Source: an uncultured Pseudovibrio sp.
GTDB taxonomy: Bacteria > Pseudomonadota > Alphaproteobacteria > Rhizobiales > Stappiaceae
Assembly: GCA_947496145.1 (NCBI GenBank)
Contig: CANMBS010000005.1
Span: 124,001 to 188,000 of the forward strand
Length of the DNA stretch: 64,000 bases
Direction: 5' to 3'
In this document: positions 8,660-17,307 of the stretch, piece by piece
Layout: each line of letters begins with the position of its first letter
How positions within the stretch are numbered: position 1 is the stretch's first letter
Program-made: the position numbers and the translations under genes
Notes under the pieces: model-generated
What the model was told of the DNA's origin: nothing
Seen by the model: only the letters and a program-made list of their open reading frames with translations
The model's database searches: none

Positions 8660-10591
8660 TTACTTGTTTTCAGCAACAAGCGACTTCAAAACCTGAGTGG
8701 TGATTTTCTTCACCAGTTCATCTGCAACCAAACGCGCTTTCACATGCCCGGCCCATACTGCACCAGCTTTCTGCATTGGTTCCGGCAGCGCTGCATAAGC
8801 TTGCATGGCACCAGCCAGATCACCAGCAGAAACACGCGCTTCCATGGTTCCCAGAACATCACCTGCACTCGTACCCTCATTCTCATTTGGGGTACGGATG
8901 GAAACCAGAGACTTGGCACCAGAAAACAGGCGCTCAACCACATCATCATTATCACTGGTGGTTGCTACCGCGCTCATGTCACGTGCAACCTGACCAAATC
9001 CGGCAATCAAAGCGGCAGAAGAAGGTATCCCGCTCGCCGCACTCGCCTTCAACGGTGCAAGCTCAGCGGCATCTCCGGGTAACACAGCTTCGACCGCAGC
9101 CAGTTCAGCCTCATAGTTTTCACCGGAATCGACTGCATTGCGAAGCGAAGCAATTGCAATGGCGCGCGCCGCCCGTTCCTGAGCGCTTGCCGTTCCAAGA
9201 GCCTTTTCCAGCTCATCAAGGCGAGCGGTAATCACCTTAGTTGTCTCCGCATTCTCCTTAGTCAGCGCGTCAACCTTGCCCTCAAACACCTTTTGCTCCG
9301 CAGCCAGTTTGCCGACTTCAGCCGTAAGCTTACCAATATGCGCCAGCGCCTCATCAAGCTTGGAGTTCGTAGAAGAAAGCTGAGAGCCAAGGTCTTTCAG
9401 CTGAACCGGAGCTTCTTTCACCGCCAGCAACTGCTTCTGCAAATCGGCAACGCTATCCTGAACACCTTTCAGCGCCTGCGTTGCGTCTTTCTGCGAAACA
9501 GCCATCAAGTCAGCAGTTGTTTTTTTAGAGGCTGCCATAAGATCGGCAATTTGCCTGGAGAGCTTATCCTGCGCAGTCTTCAAACTGGCAACCGCTGCAC
9601 CTTCGCCAGCCGCACCGTTAGCAATGAAACCGTTTAACTCTTTAACCTCATGGGAAAGCCGGGCTACTTGCTCCTGAATCTTATCATTCATCGCAGAGGC
9701 AGCACCCTCCAGTTTCGCGGAGGTCTCTGATTGCAGCTTTTTAAGTTGAGCACTCAAGCCTTGCACAGCTTCTTTTGCAGCAAAACTGTCGCTGGTTTGC
9801 TTTTTAAGACCAGCAATTTCCTTCTTAAGCTGAGAGTACTGGTCCTTCGAACTGTTCAGAAGAGCCTGAATAGCAGCCGCATTTTGCGTTGATCCGGCTC
9901 CGCTCATCTGCAATACGCCAGCCTTATTCAGGCCAAATCCAGCTCCGGCTACAATCAGCGCACCAATTATACCAGCCGCCAGCACAGTGCTAAACCCGGC
10001 ACCTTGCTTAGGATGCTTCGGGGGCCGCTCTGATGACCCGCCATTGCCACCAGTAGATGCCGGCGGTGGTGGAGGAGGCGTATCTTTACCGCCAGACCCG
10101 GTAGCAGTTTCTTTGCCCTTTGCAGGCTCTTTAGCACCAATCGCTTTAGTCTTATCCGCAGCAGCTTTTTCACTTGCAGAAGCCGTAGTCGCTGTTGCCT
10201 TCTCTCCGGCAGGTGTTTTCTTTGCATCGGAGCCTGCTTTCGCTGCTGCACTTGCAGGTTTAGCCGATGAAGCGGCTGACTTCGTCTGCGTTGTGTTAGC
10301 AACAGTCTCCTTTGCAGGCGTCGCTTTTTCAGCGCCAGATGCAGGCTGTGAGGTTTTCTTGCCAGCAGGAGGCACAGCACCAGCCTTTGCCGTAGTGGCT
10401 TTGCTTTGCGTTGGCCTTCCAGCACTGCTTGCTTTCGCAGCGGGCTTATCTGTTTTGGAGACGTCTTTTGCAGACAGATCAATCGTCACCGGCTTGCGGG
10501 TCCCGCCGGAAAGCGGAGATTTACGTGATGTGGCCCCACCACCCGGGCCTGCCTTGGTGGACGCTCCACTCTTTTTGTCATCAGCAGCCAT
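8660..10591 (-). CDS. mic60: Mic60/mitofilin-like membrane protein (COG4223)
   Basis: A 643-aa protein with a 190-residue Ala/Lys/Pro/Thr-rich cytoplasmic region and one transmembrane helix (about residues 200-220). A long coiled coil (about 235-460) follows. The C-terminal mitofilin-like domain contains RAARAIAIASLRNAVDSGENYEAELAAVE in part. In alphaproteobacteria this is the homologue of mitochondrial Mic60, which shapes membranes and has a conserved place between hemD and hemY, exactly as here. The ATG at 10591 is preferred over the preceding TTG because AGGAGG is spaced correctly to it. The N-terminal low-complexity part is poorly conserved in the family. Its operon position suggests heme-linked expression. 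Confidence 0.82.
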   Translation of the reverse strand: MAADDKKSGASTKAGPGGGATSRKSPLSGGTRKPVTIDLSAKDVSKTDKPAAKASSAGRPTQSKATTAKAGAVPPAGKKTSQPASGAEKATPAKETVANTTQTKSAASSAKPASAAAKAGSDAKKTPAGEKATATTASASEKAAADKTKAIGAKEPAKGKETATGSGGKDTPPPPPPASTGGNGGSSERPPKHPKQGAGFSTVLAAGIIGALIVAGAGFGLNKAGVLQMSGAGSTQNAAAIQALLNSSKDQYSQLKKEIAGLKKQTSDSFAAKEAVQGLSAQLKKLQSETSAKLEGAASAMNDKIQEQVARLSHEVKELNGFIANGAAGEGAAVASLKTAQDKLSRQIADLMAASKKTTADLMAVSQKDATQALKGVQDSVADLQKQLLAVKEAPVQLKDLGSQLSSTNSKLDEALAHIGKLTAEVGKLAAEQKVFEGKVDALTKENAETTKVITARLDELEKALGTASAQERAARAIAIASLRNAVDSGENYEAELAAVEAVLPGDAAELAPLKASAASGIPSSAALIAGFGQVARDMSAVATTSDNDDVVERLFSGAKSLVSIRTPNENEGTSAGDVLGTMEARVSAGDLAGAMQAYAALPEPMQKAGAVWAGHVKARLVADELVKKITTQVLKSLVAENK

Positions 10592-10766
10592 CAAAACCTC
10601 CTAAAGTGGCGCATTTTTTTCAGTGTCCAGCAGCGCCATCCATTCGGGCACATTCTCTCAACAAGGCAGCTATGGACACCTTTTTCACTATCATAAGCAT
10701 CCCCGCAGCGATCTGCCATCAGGGAGAATTAGCACCTGACGTCAACATAGCGACTTCTCCACCGCA

Positions 10767-11462
10767 TCACAGCAGCGCAAGCAAACTATCTTCGCACGGC
10801 GTTTGCGCTACGAAAACCTCGCCAAACGATTGGGCCTGCGTTGCAACTTGCTTTGAAACGCATAATGCTTTCATCGAGTTAAGAAATTTTGACAGGTTTT
10901 CAAGATTTACCAGATGCATAAAACATCTAATTGTGCGCGCCGAGTAAAACAACGCACAATCCACATTTCCAGCCCGAATCTGCGCCAGCGTACTTTCAGA
11001 AAATCCAGTTGCAGCAATCATTTGATAGACTTCAACCATATGGCAATCAACACCATGCACAGCAAGTTCAGCGCACAAATCACCACTGCGATCAACTGCC
11101 GCTGGATAAAACACAGCCCCATCAGGAGGACGCGCAGCAATTTGCTCAACCAGCGAATCCAGATCACCGCCCGCATAGCTGATAGTTTTAAAACCAAGCG
11201 CCTCTGCCGCTTTGGCTGTAGCCTGCCCGACAGCATAAACGGGCAGATGCAATAACCTCGCACCCAGACCGTTCTGATCAAGCGCCTCAATGGCCTTTGC
11301 ACTGGTAACGGCCAGCGCAGCAGCATCGCCAGCAGCATCCAGCCTGACATTCAGCGCCTCAAAGCGCAACATCGGCTCAATAAGCACCTCATGACCCATC
11401 GCAACCAGTTTTGCAGCAGTCCGTTCTGCCTGCGGTTGAGGACGGGTCACGAGTATCTTCAT
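10767..11462 (-). CDS. hemD: Uroporphyrinogen-III synthase
   Basis: A 231-aa HemD that cyclises and rearranges hydroxymethylbilane to uroporphyrinogen III in the cytosol. The start [19 protein letters not shown] is the family signature. ALAVTSAKAIEAL, LPVYAVGQATAKAAEALGF and the C-terminal NVDCALFYSARTIRCFMHL correspond to the two-lobed fold. Its ATG overlaps the hemC stop codon (TAATG), so the two are translationally coupled. A 175-bp gap separates it from mic60. The sequence is divergent, as is normal for HemD, and context carries much of the assignment. Confidence 0.9.
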   Translation of the reverse strand: MKILVTRPQPQAERTAAKLVAMGHEVLIEPMLRFEALNVRLDAAGDAAALAVTSAKAIEALDQNGLGARLLHLPVYAVGQATAKAAEALGFKTISYAGGDLDSLVEQIAARPPDGAVFYPAAVDRSGDLCAELAVHGVDCHMVEVYQMIAATGFSESTLAQIRAGNVDCALFYSARTIRCFMHLVNLENLSKFLNSMKALCVSKQVATQAQSFGEVFVAQTPCEDSLLALL

Positions 11463-12385
11463 TACAGCTCCAGAAAGTTCGGGCCAGCCTTCGCCTTCAG
11501 TTCCTTGCCAAGCTCACGGCCCAGCTCTTCAGCATCAGCAACAGCGCCTTCACCCTCCACCGTATGCGTCTGGCTACCATCCGGCTTGATCACCTCACCA
11601 CGGAAGCGAATACGGTCCCCTTCCACATGAGAAAGGCCAGCAATAGGTGTGCGGCAGGAGCCATCCATCTCCGCCAGATAAGCCCGCTCCAGCAACAACC
11701 GGCTTTCCGTCTCGCCATGATGGATCGGAGCCAGAATGCGAGCCGTCTCTTCATCACCAAGACGCGCCTCAATGCCAATAGCACCCTGACCAACAGCCGG
11801 CAGGAAATGCTCCACATCCATCAGTGAGGTCACAAGATCCCCCTGCCCCAGACGCCGCAAACCAGCGTAAGCAAGGAACGTTGCATCAACCACACCTTCT
11901 TCCAGCTTGCGTAAGCGTGTCTGAAGGTTGCCCCGGTACATCACAACATCCAGATCAGGACGTAACCGCTTGATCTGAGCCTGACGACGCAGGCTGGAGG
12001 ACCCGACCACGGCCCCCTGAGGCAGATCAGTCAGTGTCTTCACCTTTGGTGATAAGAATGCATCACGCACATCTTCACGCGGCAGATAAGCTGTCATGCC
12101 AAGCCCGTCCGGCAGAACCGTCGGCATGTCCTTGGAGGAGTGAACTGCCAGATCAATGGACTTATCCAGCAGCGCTTCCTCAATTTCCTTGGTGAACAGC
12201 CCTTTGCCACCAGCTTCGGAAAGAGGCCTATCTTGAATTTGATCCCCGGTTGTTTTTATAACAACAATCTCGAAGTCATCATCGGCGAGCCCGTGCGCCT
12301 TCGCAAGGCGTGCGCGGGTTTCATGGGCTTGAGCCAATGCCAGTGCGCTTCCACGAGTACCAATTCTAATAGGTTTTGTTTGCAA
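11462..12385 (-). CDS. hemC: Porphobilinogen deaminase (hydroxymethylbilane synthase)
   Basis: A 307-aa HemC that polymerises four porphobilinogens on a dipyrromethane cofactor. Family marks are [15 protein letters not shown] at the N-terminus, HSSKDMP with the catalytic Asp near residue 86, [27 protein letters not shown], and the cofactor Cys in the segment [12 protein letters not shown] near residue 246. Length matches the family. It is first in the minus-strand heme operon (hemC-hemD-mic60-hemY) and diverges from tsaD across a 123-bp region that must hold both promoters. Confidence 0.96.
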   Translation of the reverse strand: MQTKPIRIGTRGSALALAQAHETRARLAKAHGLADDDFEIVVIKTTGDQIQDRPLSEAGGKGLFTKEIEEALLDKSIDLAVHSSKDMPTVLPDGLGMTAYLPREDVRDAFLSPKVKTLTDLPQGAVVGSSSLRRQAQIKRLRPDLDVVMYRGNLQTRLRKLEEGVVDATFLAYAGLRRLGQGDLVTSLMDVEHFLPAVGQGAIGIEARLGDEETARILAPIHHGETESRLLLERAYLAEMDGSCRTPIAGLSHVEGDRIRFRGEVIKPDGSQTHTVEGEGAVADAEELGRELGKELKAKAGPNFLEL

Positions 12386-12508
12386 GGATCACATTCCCAA
12401 TGCTTGCAGCCCATGCTAAATGAGCTATTTGAAAGATCGGCCCGCGAAACCAGCTATGCCAGACGCATAAAAGACCGATAAAAACCACGCGGCCAAAGGA
12501 GACCAGAC

Positions 12509-13624
12509 TTGCTGACAATCCTCGGCATTGAAACGAGTTGTGACGAAACTGCCGCAGCTGTCCTTGAGATTGATCAAGACGGCAAATGCGAAATTTTGTC
12601 CAACGTGGTGCATTCCCAAATCGATGAGCACACACCCTTCGGCGGTGTTGTACCAGAGATTGCCGCCCGCGCCCACATTCAGTTGCTGGATGGAATCGTT
12701 GATCAGGCCATGAAAACTGCAAATGTCGGCTGGTCCAACCTTTCAGGCGTTGCCGCGACAGCAGGTCCGGGCCTGATCGGCGGTGTGATTGTTGGCCTCA
12801 TGACAGCAAAATCCATCGCCATGTCAATCAATAAGCCATTGATTGCAGTGAATCATTTGGAAGGCCACGCCCTCACCGCCCGCATGACGGATCAGGTTGA
12901 ATTCCCATTCCTCCTGCTCCTCGTCTCCGGCGGACATACTCAGTATCTTCTCGTAAAAGCTCTTGGGGAATACGAAAGACTGGGCACCACCATCGACGAT
13001 GCCATCGGCGAAGCCTTTGACAAAACCGCAAAGCTGCTTGGCCTGCCCTACCCCGGTGGCCCGGCAGTCGAGAAAGCTGCAAAGCAGGGCGACCCAACCG
13101 TCTACAAACTCCCGCGCCCGCTTCTGGACAGACCGGGTCTGGACATGTCCTTCGCAGGCCTCAAAACCGCCGTGCGCACCGCAGCATTGAAGGAAGAACC
13201 AGTCAGCGGCGAAGTGGTCAACAACCTCTGCGCCTCTTTTCAGGAAGCTGTCGCCGATGTGGTCGGTCATCGCAGCGCAAGAGCCTTTGATTTGTTCAAA
13301 GAACGCTACCCAAACGTGCCCGCTAAGATGGTCATAGCGGGCGGTGTCGCCGCAAACGAAGCAATTAGGATTCGTCTTAACGCCGTTGCCGCTGAACATG
13401 ATGCAGAGTTGATCGCCCCGCCGCACAAACTGTGCACCGACAACGCCGCCATGATCGCATGGGCCGGAGCCGAACGCCTTAAAAAGCTGGCTGACGAAAA
13501 CCCGTCCATTCTGGAACAAAACGGCGTTGGCGACGACATGCACGAAGCCCCCCGCCCCCGTTGGCCTCTCGACAAAATCTCCGAAAGCGTCGTCGGCTTT
13601 GGTCGCAAAGGTGCAAAGGTTTAG
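12509..13624 (+). CDS. tsaD: tRNA N6-adenosine threonylcarbamoyltransferase TsaD
   Basis: A 371-aa TsaD that transfers threonylcarbamoyl to A37 of ANN-decoding tRNAs. The start is TTG, supported by AAAGGAGA 6-9 nt upstream and by the N-terminus LGIETSCDETAAAV. Other marks are VPEIAARAHIQ, the metal-binding HLEGHALTAR, LVSGGHTQYL, the IDDAIGEAFDKTAKLLGL nucleotide motif and the C-terminal PPHKLCTDNAAMIAWAGAE. In many alphaproteobacteria tsaD is followed in the same direction by gpsA, yciI and an EVE gene. Here those genes lie 10 kb away on the other strand (see findings). Confidence 0.96.
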   Translation: MLTILGIETSCDETAAAVLEIDQDGKCEILSNVVHSQIDEHTPFGGVVPEIAARAHIQLLDGIVDQAMKTANVGWSNLSGVAATAGPGLIGGVIVGLMTAKSIAMSINKPLIAVNHLEGHALTARMTDQVEFPFLLLLVSGGHTQYLLVKALGEYERLGTTIDDAIGEAFDKTAKLLGLPYPGGPAVEKAAKQGDPTVYKLPRPLLDRPGLDMSFAGLKTAVRTAALKEEPVSGEVVNNLCASFQEAVADVVGHRSARAFDLFKERYPNVPAKMVIAGGVAANEAIRIRLNAVAAEHDAELIAPPHKLCTDNAAMIAWAGAERLKKLADENPSILEQNGVGDDMHEAPRPRWPLDKISESVVGFGRKGAKV

Positions 13625-13704
13625 GCCTCTTCAAAGCTCTGCTCGCCATCGTCCAGACCTTCGGGTTAGGATCTCGTACCATTTCCTCCCCCTCCGATGT
13701 CATC

Positions 13705-13795
13705 TCGGGCAAAGCGCAGCGAAGACCCGGGACCTGAAACCACTTGCTCAAACCTTTACGACCGCCCGGCTGGGTCCCGTATCAAGTGCGGGCAG
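13705..13795. repeat. Palindromic intergenic repeat, RPE-like
   Basis: A GC-rich stretch shortly after tsaD holds GTCATCTCGGGC, AAGCGCAGCGAAGACCCGGG and, further on, GGGTCCCG and TGCGGGC. The self-complementary CCCGGG core and its wording resemble the dispersed palindromic intergenic elements common in alphaproteobacteria. No protein is encoded. Only one copy is in the window, so its repeat nature is inferred from resemblance. Confidence 0.4.
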
Positions 13796-13954
13796 ACGCC
13801 GGTGGAAGGATGCTGAATGGGGCGAGGTTCGCAAACTTTGTGGCGTAAGCTGCTGGCTCTCAGGCGGGGTGCAACCGCCCCCACCATCCACAGTCCCTGT
13901 AAAAATTGCCAGTTTGACAACCGCTGGTTTTCATTCCACTCTCATGCACGAGGC

Positions 13955-14131
13955 CTAGAAACCTCCTATAAGACAGCGGTTACCGCTCCCGCCAACTAGC
14001 GGATTTTTTGTGCCTGCTTTATAGGTAGCGCGCAAACCCTTTGCTATGAGCGGGAGGGCGGTGAATACAACACCTCCTTCGGGGGGGAATAAACTCGCCT
14101 GTCTGTCTTACAGGTTTCTAGCCTCCCGCTC
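13955..14131 (+). ncRNA. C4-like antisense RNA locus of phage type (candidate)
   Basis: The 20 bases at 14112-14131 are complementary in two blocks to upstream sequence. AGGTTTCTAG pairs with CTAGAAACCT at 13955-13964, and CCTCCCGCTC pairs with GAGCGGGAGG at 14048-14057. Inside are further stems: CCTATAA/TTATAGG (13965-13971 and 14019-14025) and AGCGGT-T-ACCGCT (13975-13987). An element of the form AGCGGATTTTTTGTGCC is also present. Two short boxes complementary to a two-part target resemble the C4 antisense RNAs of P1/P4-type phages, which silence a downstream small gene. A small frame follows at 14200. The assignment to the C4 family comes from memory of such regions and is not certain. Confidence 0.4.
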
Positions 14132-14199
14132 GCCAGTGGGCCCTAGAAAGCTCTGCTGTCGCGCGGTCCTTCAACACCCTCAAGACAAGGGGATTGAGA

Positions 14200-14526
14200 A
14201 TGACCGACTCCGCATGTGCCTGTGGCACCACAAATACTCTTCAAAATGAAGTAGATACAATCATCATCGCCGTTTCTGACCTGCAAAACCTCACCTACTT
14301 TCAGCAGATGCTGCTCAGCGAGAGAATGCAGGATACCAACGAGTGGGATGCCTTGTTCACTTTGCACAGTGTCTTCTGCAACCAACTGGAAGCCCTGCAA
14401 AAAAGCTGCGGAACTTTATCTGACGCTTTTTCCTTTCCCAAGCCCAAAAGGTTTGTACCGGAAATACGCCAGCACGCGGGTCGCTCCTCCGCAGCCAACC
14501 AACCAAAAACACCGCTTCCTGATTAA
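14200..14526 (+). CDS. Small hypothetical protein beside the C4-like RNA
   Basis: A 108-aa frame starting ATG ACC GAC, with GGGGATTGAGA just upstream. The protein starts with a Cys-rich stretch (ACACG). It continues with an amphipathic helical middle (DLQNLTYFQQMLLSERMQ and SVFCNQLEALQKSCGTLSDAF) and a basic, disordered tail. I do not recognise a family. Its place directly downstream of the C4-like structured region matches the small genes that such RNAs control in phages, but this is context only. An in-frame ATG two codons earlier is also possible. Confidence 0.45.
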   Translation: MTDSACACGTTNTLQNEVDTIIIAVSDLQNLTYFQQMLLSERMQDTNEWDALFTLHSVFCNQLEALQKSCGTLSDAFSFPKPKRFVPEIRQHAGRSSAANQPKTPLPD

Positions 14527-14641
14527 GCCAAGTGCTTGCCTCAGGCTAAGCCCCTGAACAGGCGGCGCTTAACCCTATTGCGCCCTCCACACAGCAAGGG
14601 AACCTGCTCGTAACGAGCGCGTAACCCACTATTGTGCACAC

Positions 14642-14846
14642 CACATTGCCCCGGTTTGCAACAGGAGCAATGTGTCAGGGCATCCAGGTGCGGGCTAGAC
14701 AACGTATGCCCTCACCCCGGATGCCCGCTGGCCTGCGGCTCGGACACCCCTCCGCAGGCCAGCACCTTCTGCGGTGCTTCGGCGGGATGGAACCTCCTGT
14801 ATTTCTGTATGAGCGCAAGGGGTATGGGTCCCCCGGCGCGGGGGCC
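14642..14846. ncRNA. Array of four consecutive stable hairpins (structured RNA candidate)
   Basis: Four perfect inverted repeats follow one another: CACATTGC/GCAATGTG (14642-14649, 14667-14674), GGGCATCC/GGATGCCC (14678-14685, 14719-14726), GCTGGCCTGCGG/CCGCAGGCCAGC (14727-14738, 14752-14763) and CCCCC/GGGGG (14830-14834, 14840-14844). The first three are almost back to back. No convincing protein frame runs through. The strand of transcription is not evident. It probably belongs with the C4-like locus as phage or satellite-derived DNA. Confidence 0.4.
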
Positions 14847-14914
14847 GGGAAGACACCGTAGGGAGGGGCTATGTTTGAGTTGCTGCACTCAGGTTAACGC
14901 TTGCTACTGCCGTC

Positions 14915-14946
14915 ATGCCGGACGGAGCGTAGCGGAGATCCGGCAT
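14915..14946. repeat. Short palindromic repeat (ATGCCGGA...TCCGGCAT)
   Basis: ATGCCGGA and TCCGGCAT form an 8-bp inverted repeat around ...GGAGCGTAGCGGA.... The wording is typical of dispersed alphaproteobacterial intergenic palindromes. It lies about 110 bp before the larger repeat at 15058. Confidence 0.4.
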
Positions 14947-15057
14947 CCAGAGCAGAGATTACAGGCGCTCCTGTAGGCCATTCTGGTTCCCGCATCGCAC
15001 TTCGTTTGGGCGGCATGAGGGCTGAAGGAGCGAGTGGCGAGTGTGCAGTGCTTAAGA

Positions 15058-15433
15058 AACTTATCCCCCTCCCTCAAACTTCCTGCATACTAATCCTCAA
15101 GCTCACGCATTCGGGCAGCCGGGGGAACGTCCCTCGGTTTGGTGTGGGCTGGACGGGGCTACTGGGTGAGGTAACGTATCATCCAGCAGGTTCGTGGAGG
15201 TTCCCCTTTCGCCAACAGTGTTGAGGGATAGCGGATGTCTGGTCAAACCAAAGGGCGCCAGCACTGAGAACTGAGGCTTTCCAACGGTCTTAGCTCTTCC
15301 AAGCGTCTTTTGGAGCTTGGCCTTAGCCTCCTGCAAAAACGTCCGGGCAAGGCAAGAAGCCAATGCCGAAGAAACTTGTTTACTCATACTGCGCAGGCAT
15401 TGCCTGCTTGCCTTGCCCATCCCGTTACTCGGG
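15058..15433 (-). repeat. Inverted repeat copy A (about 375 bp), left edge of the 10-kb block
   Basis: The reverse complement matches 25693-26069 nearly base for base from CCCGAGTAACGGG to the GGGAGGGGGATAAG end, with scattered substitutions. At one end each copy has a long imperfect stem: GGGCAAGGCAAG pairs with CTTGCCTTGCCC across about 55 nt, with an inner CAATGCC/GGCATTG stem. An open frame of about 100 codons runs through both copies, but without a good start signal or known domain, so I treat it as part of the repeat. No transposase is present. It is likely a dispersed chromosomal repeat. Confidence 0.85.
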
Positions 15434-15537
15434 AGAGAAATGCTTAACACGACTTGGTAAGCCAAGTGGTGCAATTGGTGGTTGCGATGTAAGTTTCCTC
15501 TAGGGTATGTTTGGGTGTCACAAACTCTGAGGGAAGC

Positions 15538-15987
15538 ATGCAGGTACTGGAGATCAGAGCGGCAACGTATAATGAGTTGCCCGAGATCGCACGGCTCTAC
15601 AGGACGTCACGGGACTGTTGTCTTTCCTTTTTACCGCAGCTGCATACGCCTGAAGAGGACCTCTGGTTTTTCCAGAATGTTGTATTTCGTAATCAAGAAC
15701 TGACAATTGTCATGGGAGAGGGGCAGATCATCGGTATGATCTCCACTAAGGATGACTGGATAGAACAGCTATATATTGATCCGCGGCATTTGCGGAAAGG
15801 TATTGGTTCTAAATTAATGGAGCAAGTAAAAGCGGCTTCTTCCGGTCATCTGAAGTTGATGTGCTTTGTTGAAAACGTAGATGCAAGGTCATTTTACGAG
15901 GCACATGACTTTAAGGAAGTGAAGCGGACAAGCGGTTCAGAGAATGAAGAAGGAGCGCCGGATATTTTGCTTGAATGGCAAGCCTAG
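15538..15987 (+). CDS. GNAT family N-acetyltransferase
   Basis: A 149-aa acetyl-CoA-dependent acetyltransferase. The start at ATG 15538 is chosen because GAGGGA lies about 5 nt before it. An earlier ATG at 15511 lacks one. Family features are the N-terminal RAATYNELPEIARLY, the strand GQIIGMIS, and then IEQLYIDPRHLRKGIGSKLMEQVK. In that stretch R/G-x-G-I/K-G is the acetyl-CoA pyrophosphate loop (about residues 92-105). The C-terminal CFVENVDARSFYEAHDFKEVKR is the family's last strand and helix. The substrate is unknown. It lies about 100 bp from repeat copy A, just inside the inverted block. Confidence 0.85.
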   Translation: MQVLEIRAATYNELPEIARLYRTSRDCCLSFLPQLHTPEEDLWFFQNVVFRNQELTIVMGEGQIIGMISTKDDWIEQLYIDPRHLRKGIGSKLMEQVKAASSGHLKLMCFVENVDARSFYEAHDFKEVKRTSGSENEEGAPDILLEWQA

Positions 15988-16249
15988 GTGAGTTGTTTAC
16001 GCATATGGTGCAGTGTGTTGAGAGCTGTCAAACGGGTTACCATACCCTCTGTATGAAGGGGGGTAAATACGGTGATTTCCGTCTGGTGCAGTTAATCTCT
16101 GGATGGCATTGTTCGAAGTATATCTGATCTTGGGTGTCGCGTTTGTATAAGTAATAATCGCAGTACTCAAGAGTTTCATTTTGGCGTGTCCGATTGAAGC
16201 AAAGCCTTTTTCAGATGCGCCGGGACAATGTGTTGGGAGGCACATGTGA

Positions 16250-16942
16250 ATGCTGAACACTGCAAGTTACGCCAATTATAAAATCACTCATACAGATGAG
16301 AGCTTTACTGATTGGCTGGTAAAATCAGCAGGACCTGCGTGGGACCGTGCAATCAGCCACCCGTTCACCAGCGCAGTGGGTAATGACACAGTGAGCGTTG
16401 AGGTGTTTTCGCGCTATCTGATTGAAGATTATCATTATATTCAGGATCTGGCTTCTGCTCTTGGCTTTTTGATTGCCAAAGCGCCAGGTATGGATGCGAA
16501 GGCCCGCCTTTCTGCATTTGCGCATCAGCTCACATCCAACGAGTTGGCTTACTTTCATAAGACGTTCAAAGAGCTGGGTATTGCGCCTGAGGTCTACGAG
16601 AACTCCAAACCGAATACGGTCACTCGCGCAATTGGGGCGACGCTTCTGTCTACTGCCGGTAAAGGCCATTATGTAGATGGTATGGCGACACTGCTTGCCT
16701 CTGAGTGGATCTATCGGGAGTGGGGGCATCGGGAAGCATCAAAACCCCGACCTGAGCGGCATTATCTTTCTGCGTGGATCGAGTTTCTGGCGACTGATGA
16801 ATTTGGAAAGTTCATTGAGTGGATTAAGCAGGAAGTGAACACGATTGGTGAGGAAGAACGGATTAAACGCCAGAGCGAGATTTCAGAGAGCTTTACGCAT
16901 ATGTGTGAGCTGGAGGCTGAGTTCTTTGATATGGTGAGCTAA
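16250..16942 (+). CDS. TenA-family protein
   Basis: A 230-aa all-helical TenA-fold protein. Family motifs are SHPFTSAVGNDTVSVEVFSRYLIEDYHYI near residues 36-64, TSNELAYFHKTF, and LLASEWIYREWG near residue 152. At that last position classical TenA has a catalytic Cys (P-C-W). Here it is Ser-Glu-Trp, so this is probably a Cys-less variant. Such proteins act in salvage of thiamin pyrimidines or have unknown roles. The C-terminal CELEAEFFDMV carries the usual Glu. GGGAGG lies about 10 nt upstream. It stands alone without thiamin genes or a visible TPP riboswitch and ends with a clear terminator. Confidence 0.82.
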   Translation: MLNTASYANYKITHTDESFTDWLVKSAGPAWDRAISHPFTSAVGNDTVSVEVFSRYLIEDYHYIQDLASALGFLIAKAPGMDAKARLSAFAHQLTSNELAYFHKTFKELGIAPEVYENSKPNTVTRAIGATLLSTAGKGHYVDGMATLLASEWIYREWGHREASKPRPERHYLSAWIEFLATDEFGKFIEWIKQEVNTIGEEERIKRQSEISESFTHMCELEAEFFDMVS

Positions 16943-16963
16943 ATGCCCCAAAACATTAGTGTG

Positions 16964-16998
16964 AAAATGCTCTCTGCTTTGCGGGGAGCATTTTTTTT
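16964..16998 (+). terminator. Rho-independent terminator after tenA-like gene
   Basis: AATGCTC and GAGCATT form a 7-bp stem extended by A-T pairs, followed by eight T residues. The 310 bp beyond it (16999-17307) hold the promoter region of the ABC transporter operon, where no gene is seen. Confidence 0.9.
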
Positions 16999-17307
16999 CA
17001 CCAGGTGATGCCACTCCTCAAGGATTTGGTCTGAAAACACGGCTCTGCTGCACGTTTTGCCTGTAACATCCGCGTGAATTTTCTGAAAATTTGCAGAAAT
17101 TAACAAGCTTTACTCAAATGAGTTTTTATTCCCGATTGATATGCGGGAAGTATTTTTTATGGAAGTGAGTACTGGGAGCAATTTTTGCTACGAATCTCGA
17201 CAAGAGCTAGTTTTTATGACTTAGTTCAGTTGGTGTAACGGGAGATTGTAGAAAAATTTCCTCAATATGATAGAAAGCCTCAACAAACTTACGACTAAGG
17301 AATAGAT

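Noticed and set aside
9987-10604. A long plus-strand frame with Pro/Ala/Val-rich sequence
   Set aside because: Antisense to the low-complexity N-terminal part of mic60. Low-complexity coding often opens the opposite strand.
12824-13543. A 239-codon minus-strand frame inside tsaD
   Set aside because: tsaD is certain from motifs. The antisense frame has no start signal.
13625-15430. Complete prophage or insertion sequence
   Set aside because: No integrase, transposase, capsid or tail gene was found. Only RNA-like structure, small frames and repeats are present.
15103-15474. A 123-aa protein gene within repeat copy A
   Set aside because: The frame is shared by both repeat copies but has no ribosome-binding site, no domain and no sign that it is more than the repeat itself. 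It is kept only as a property of the repeat.
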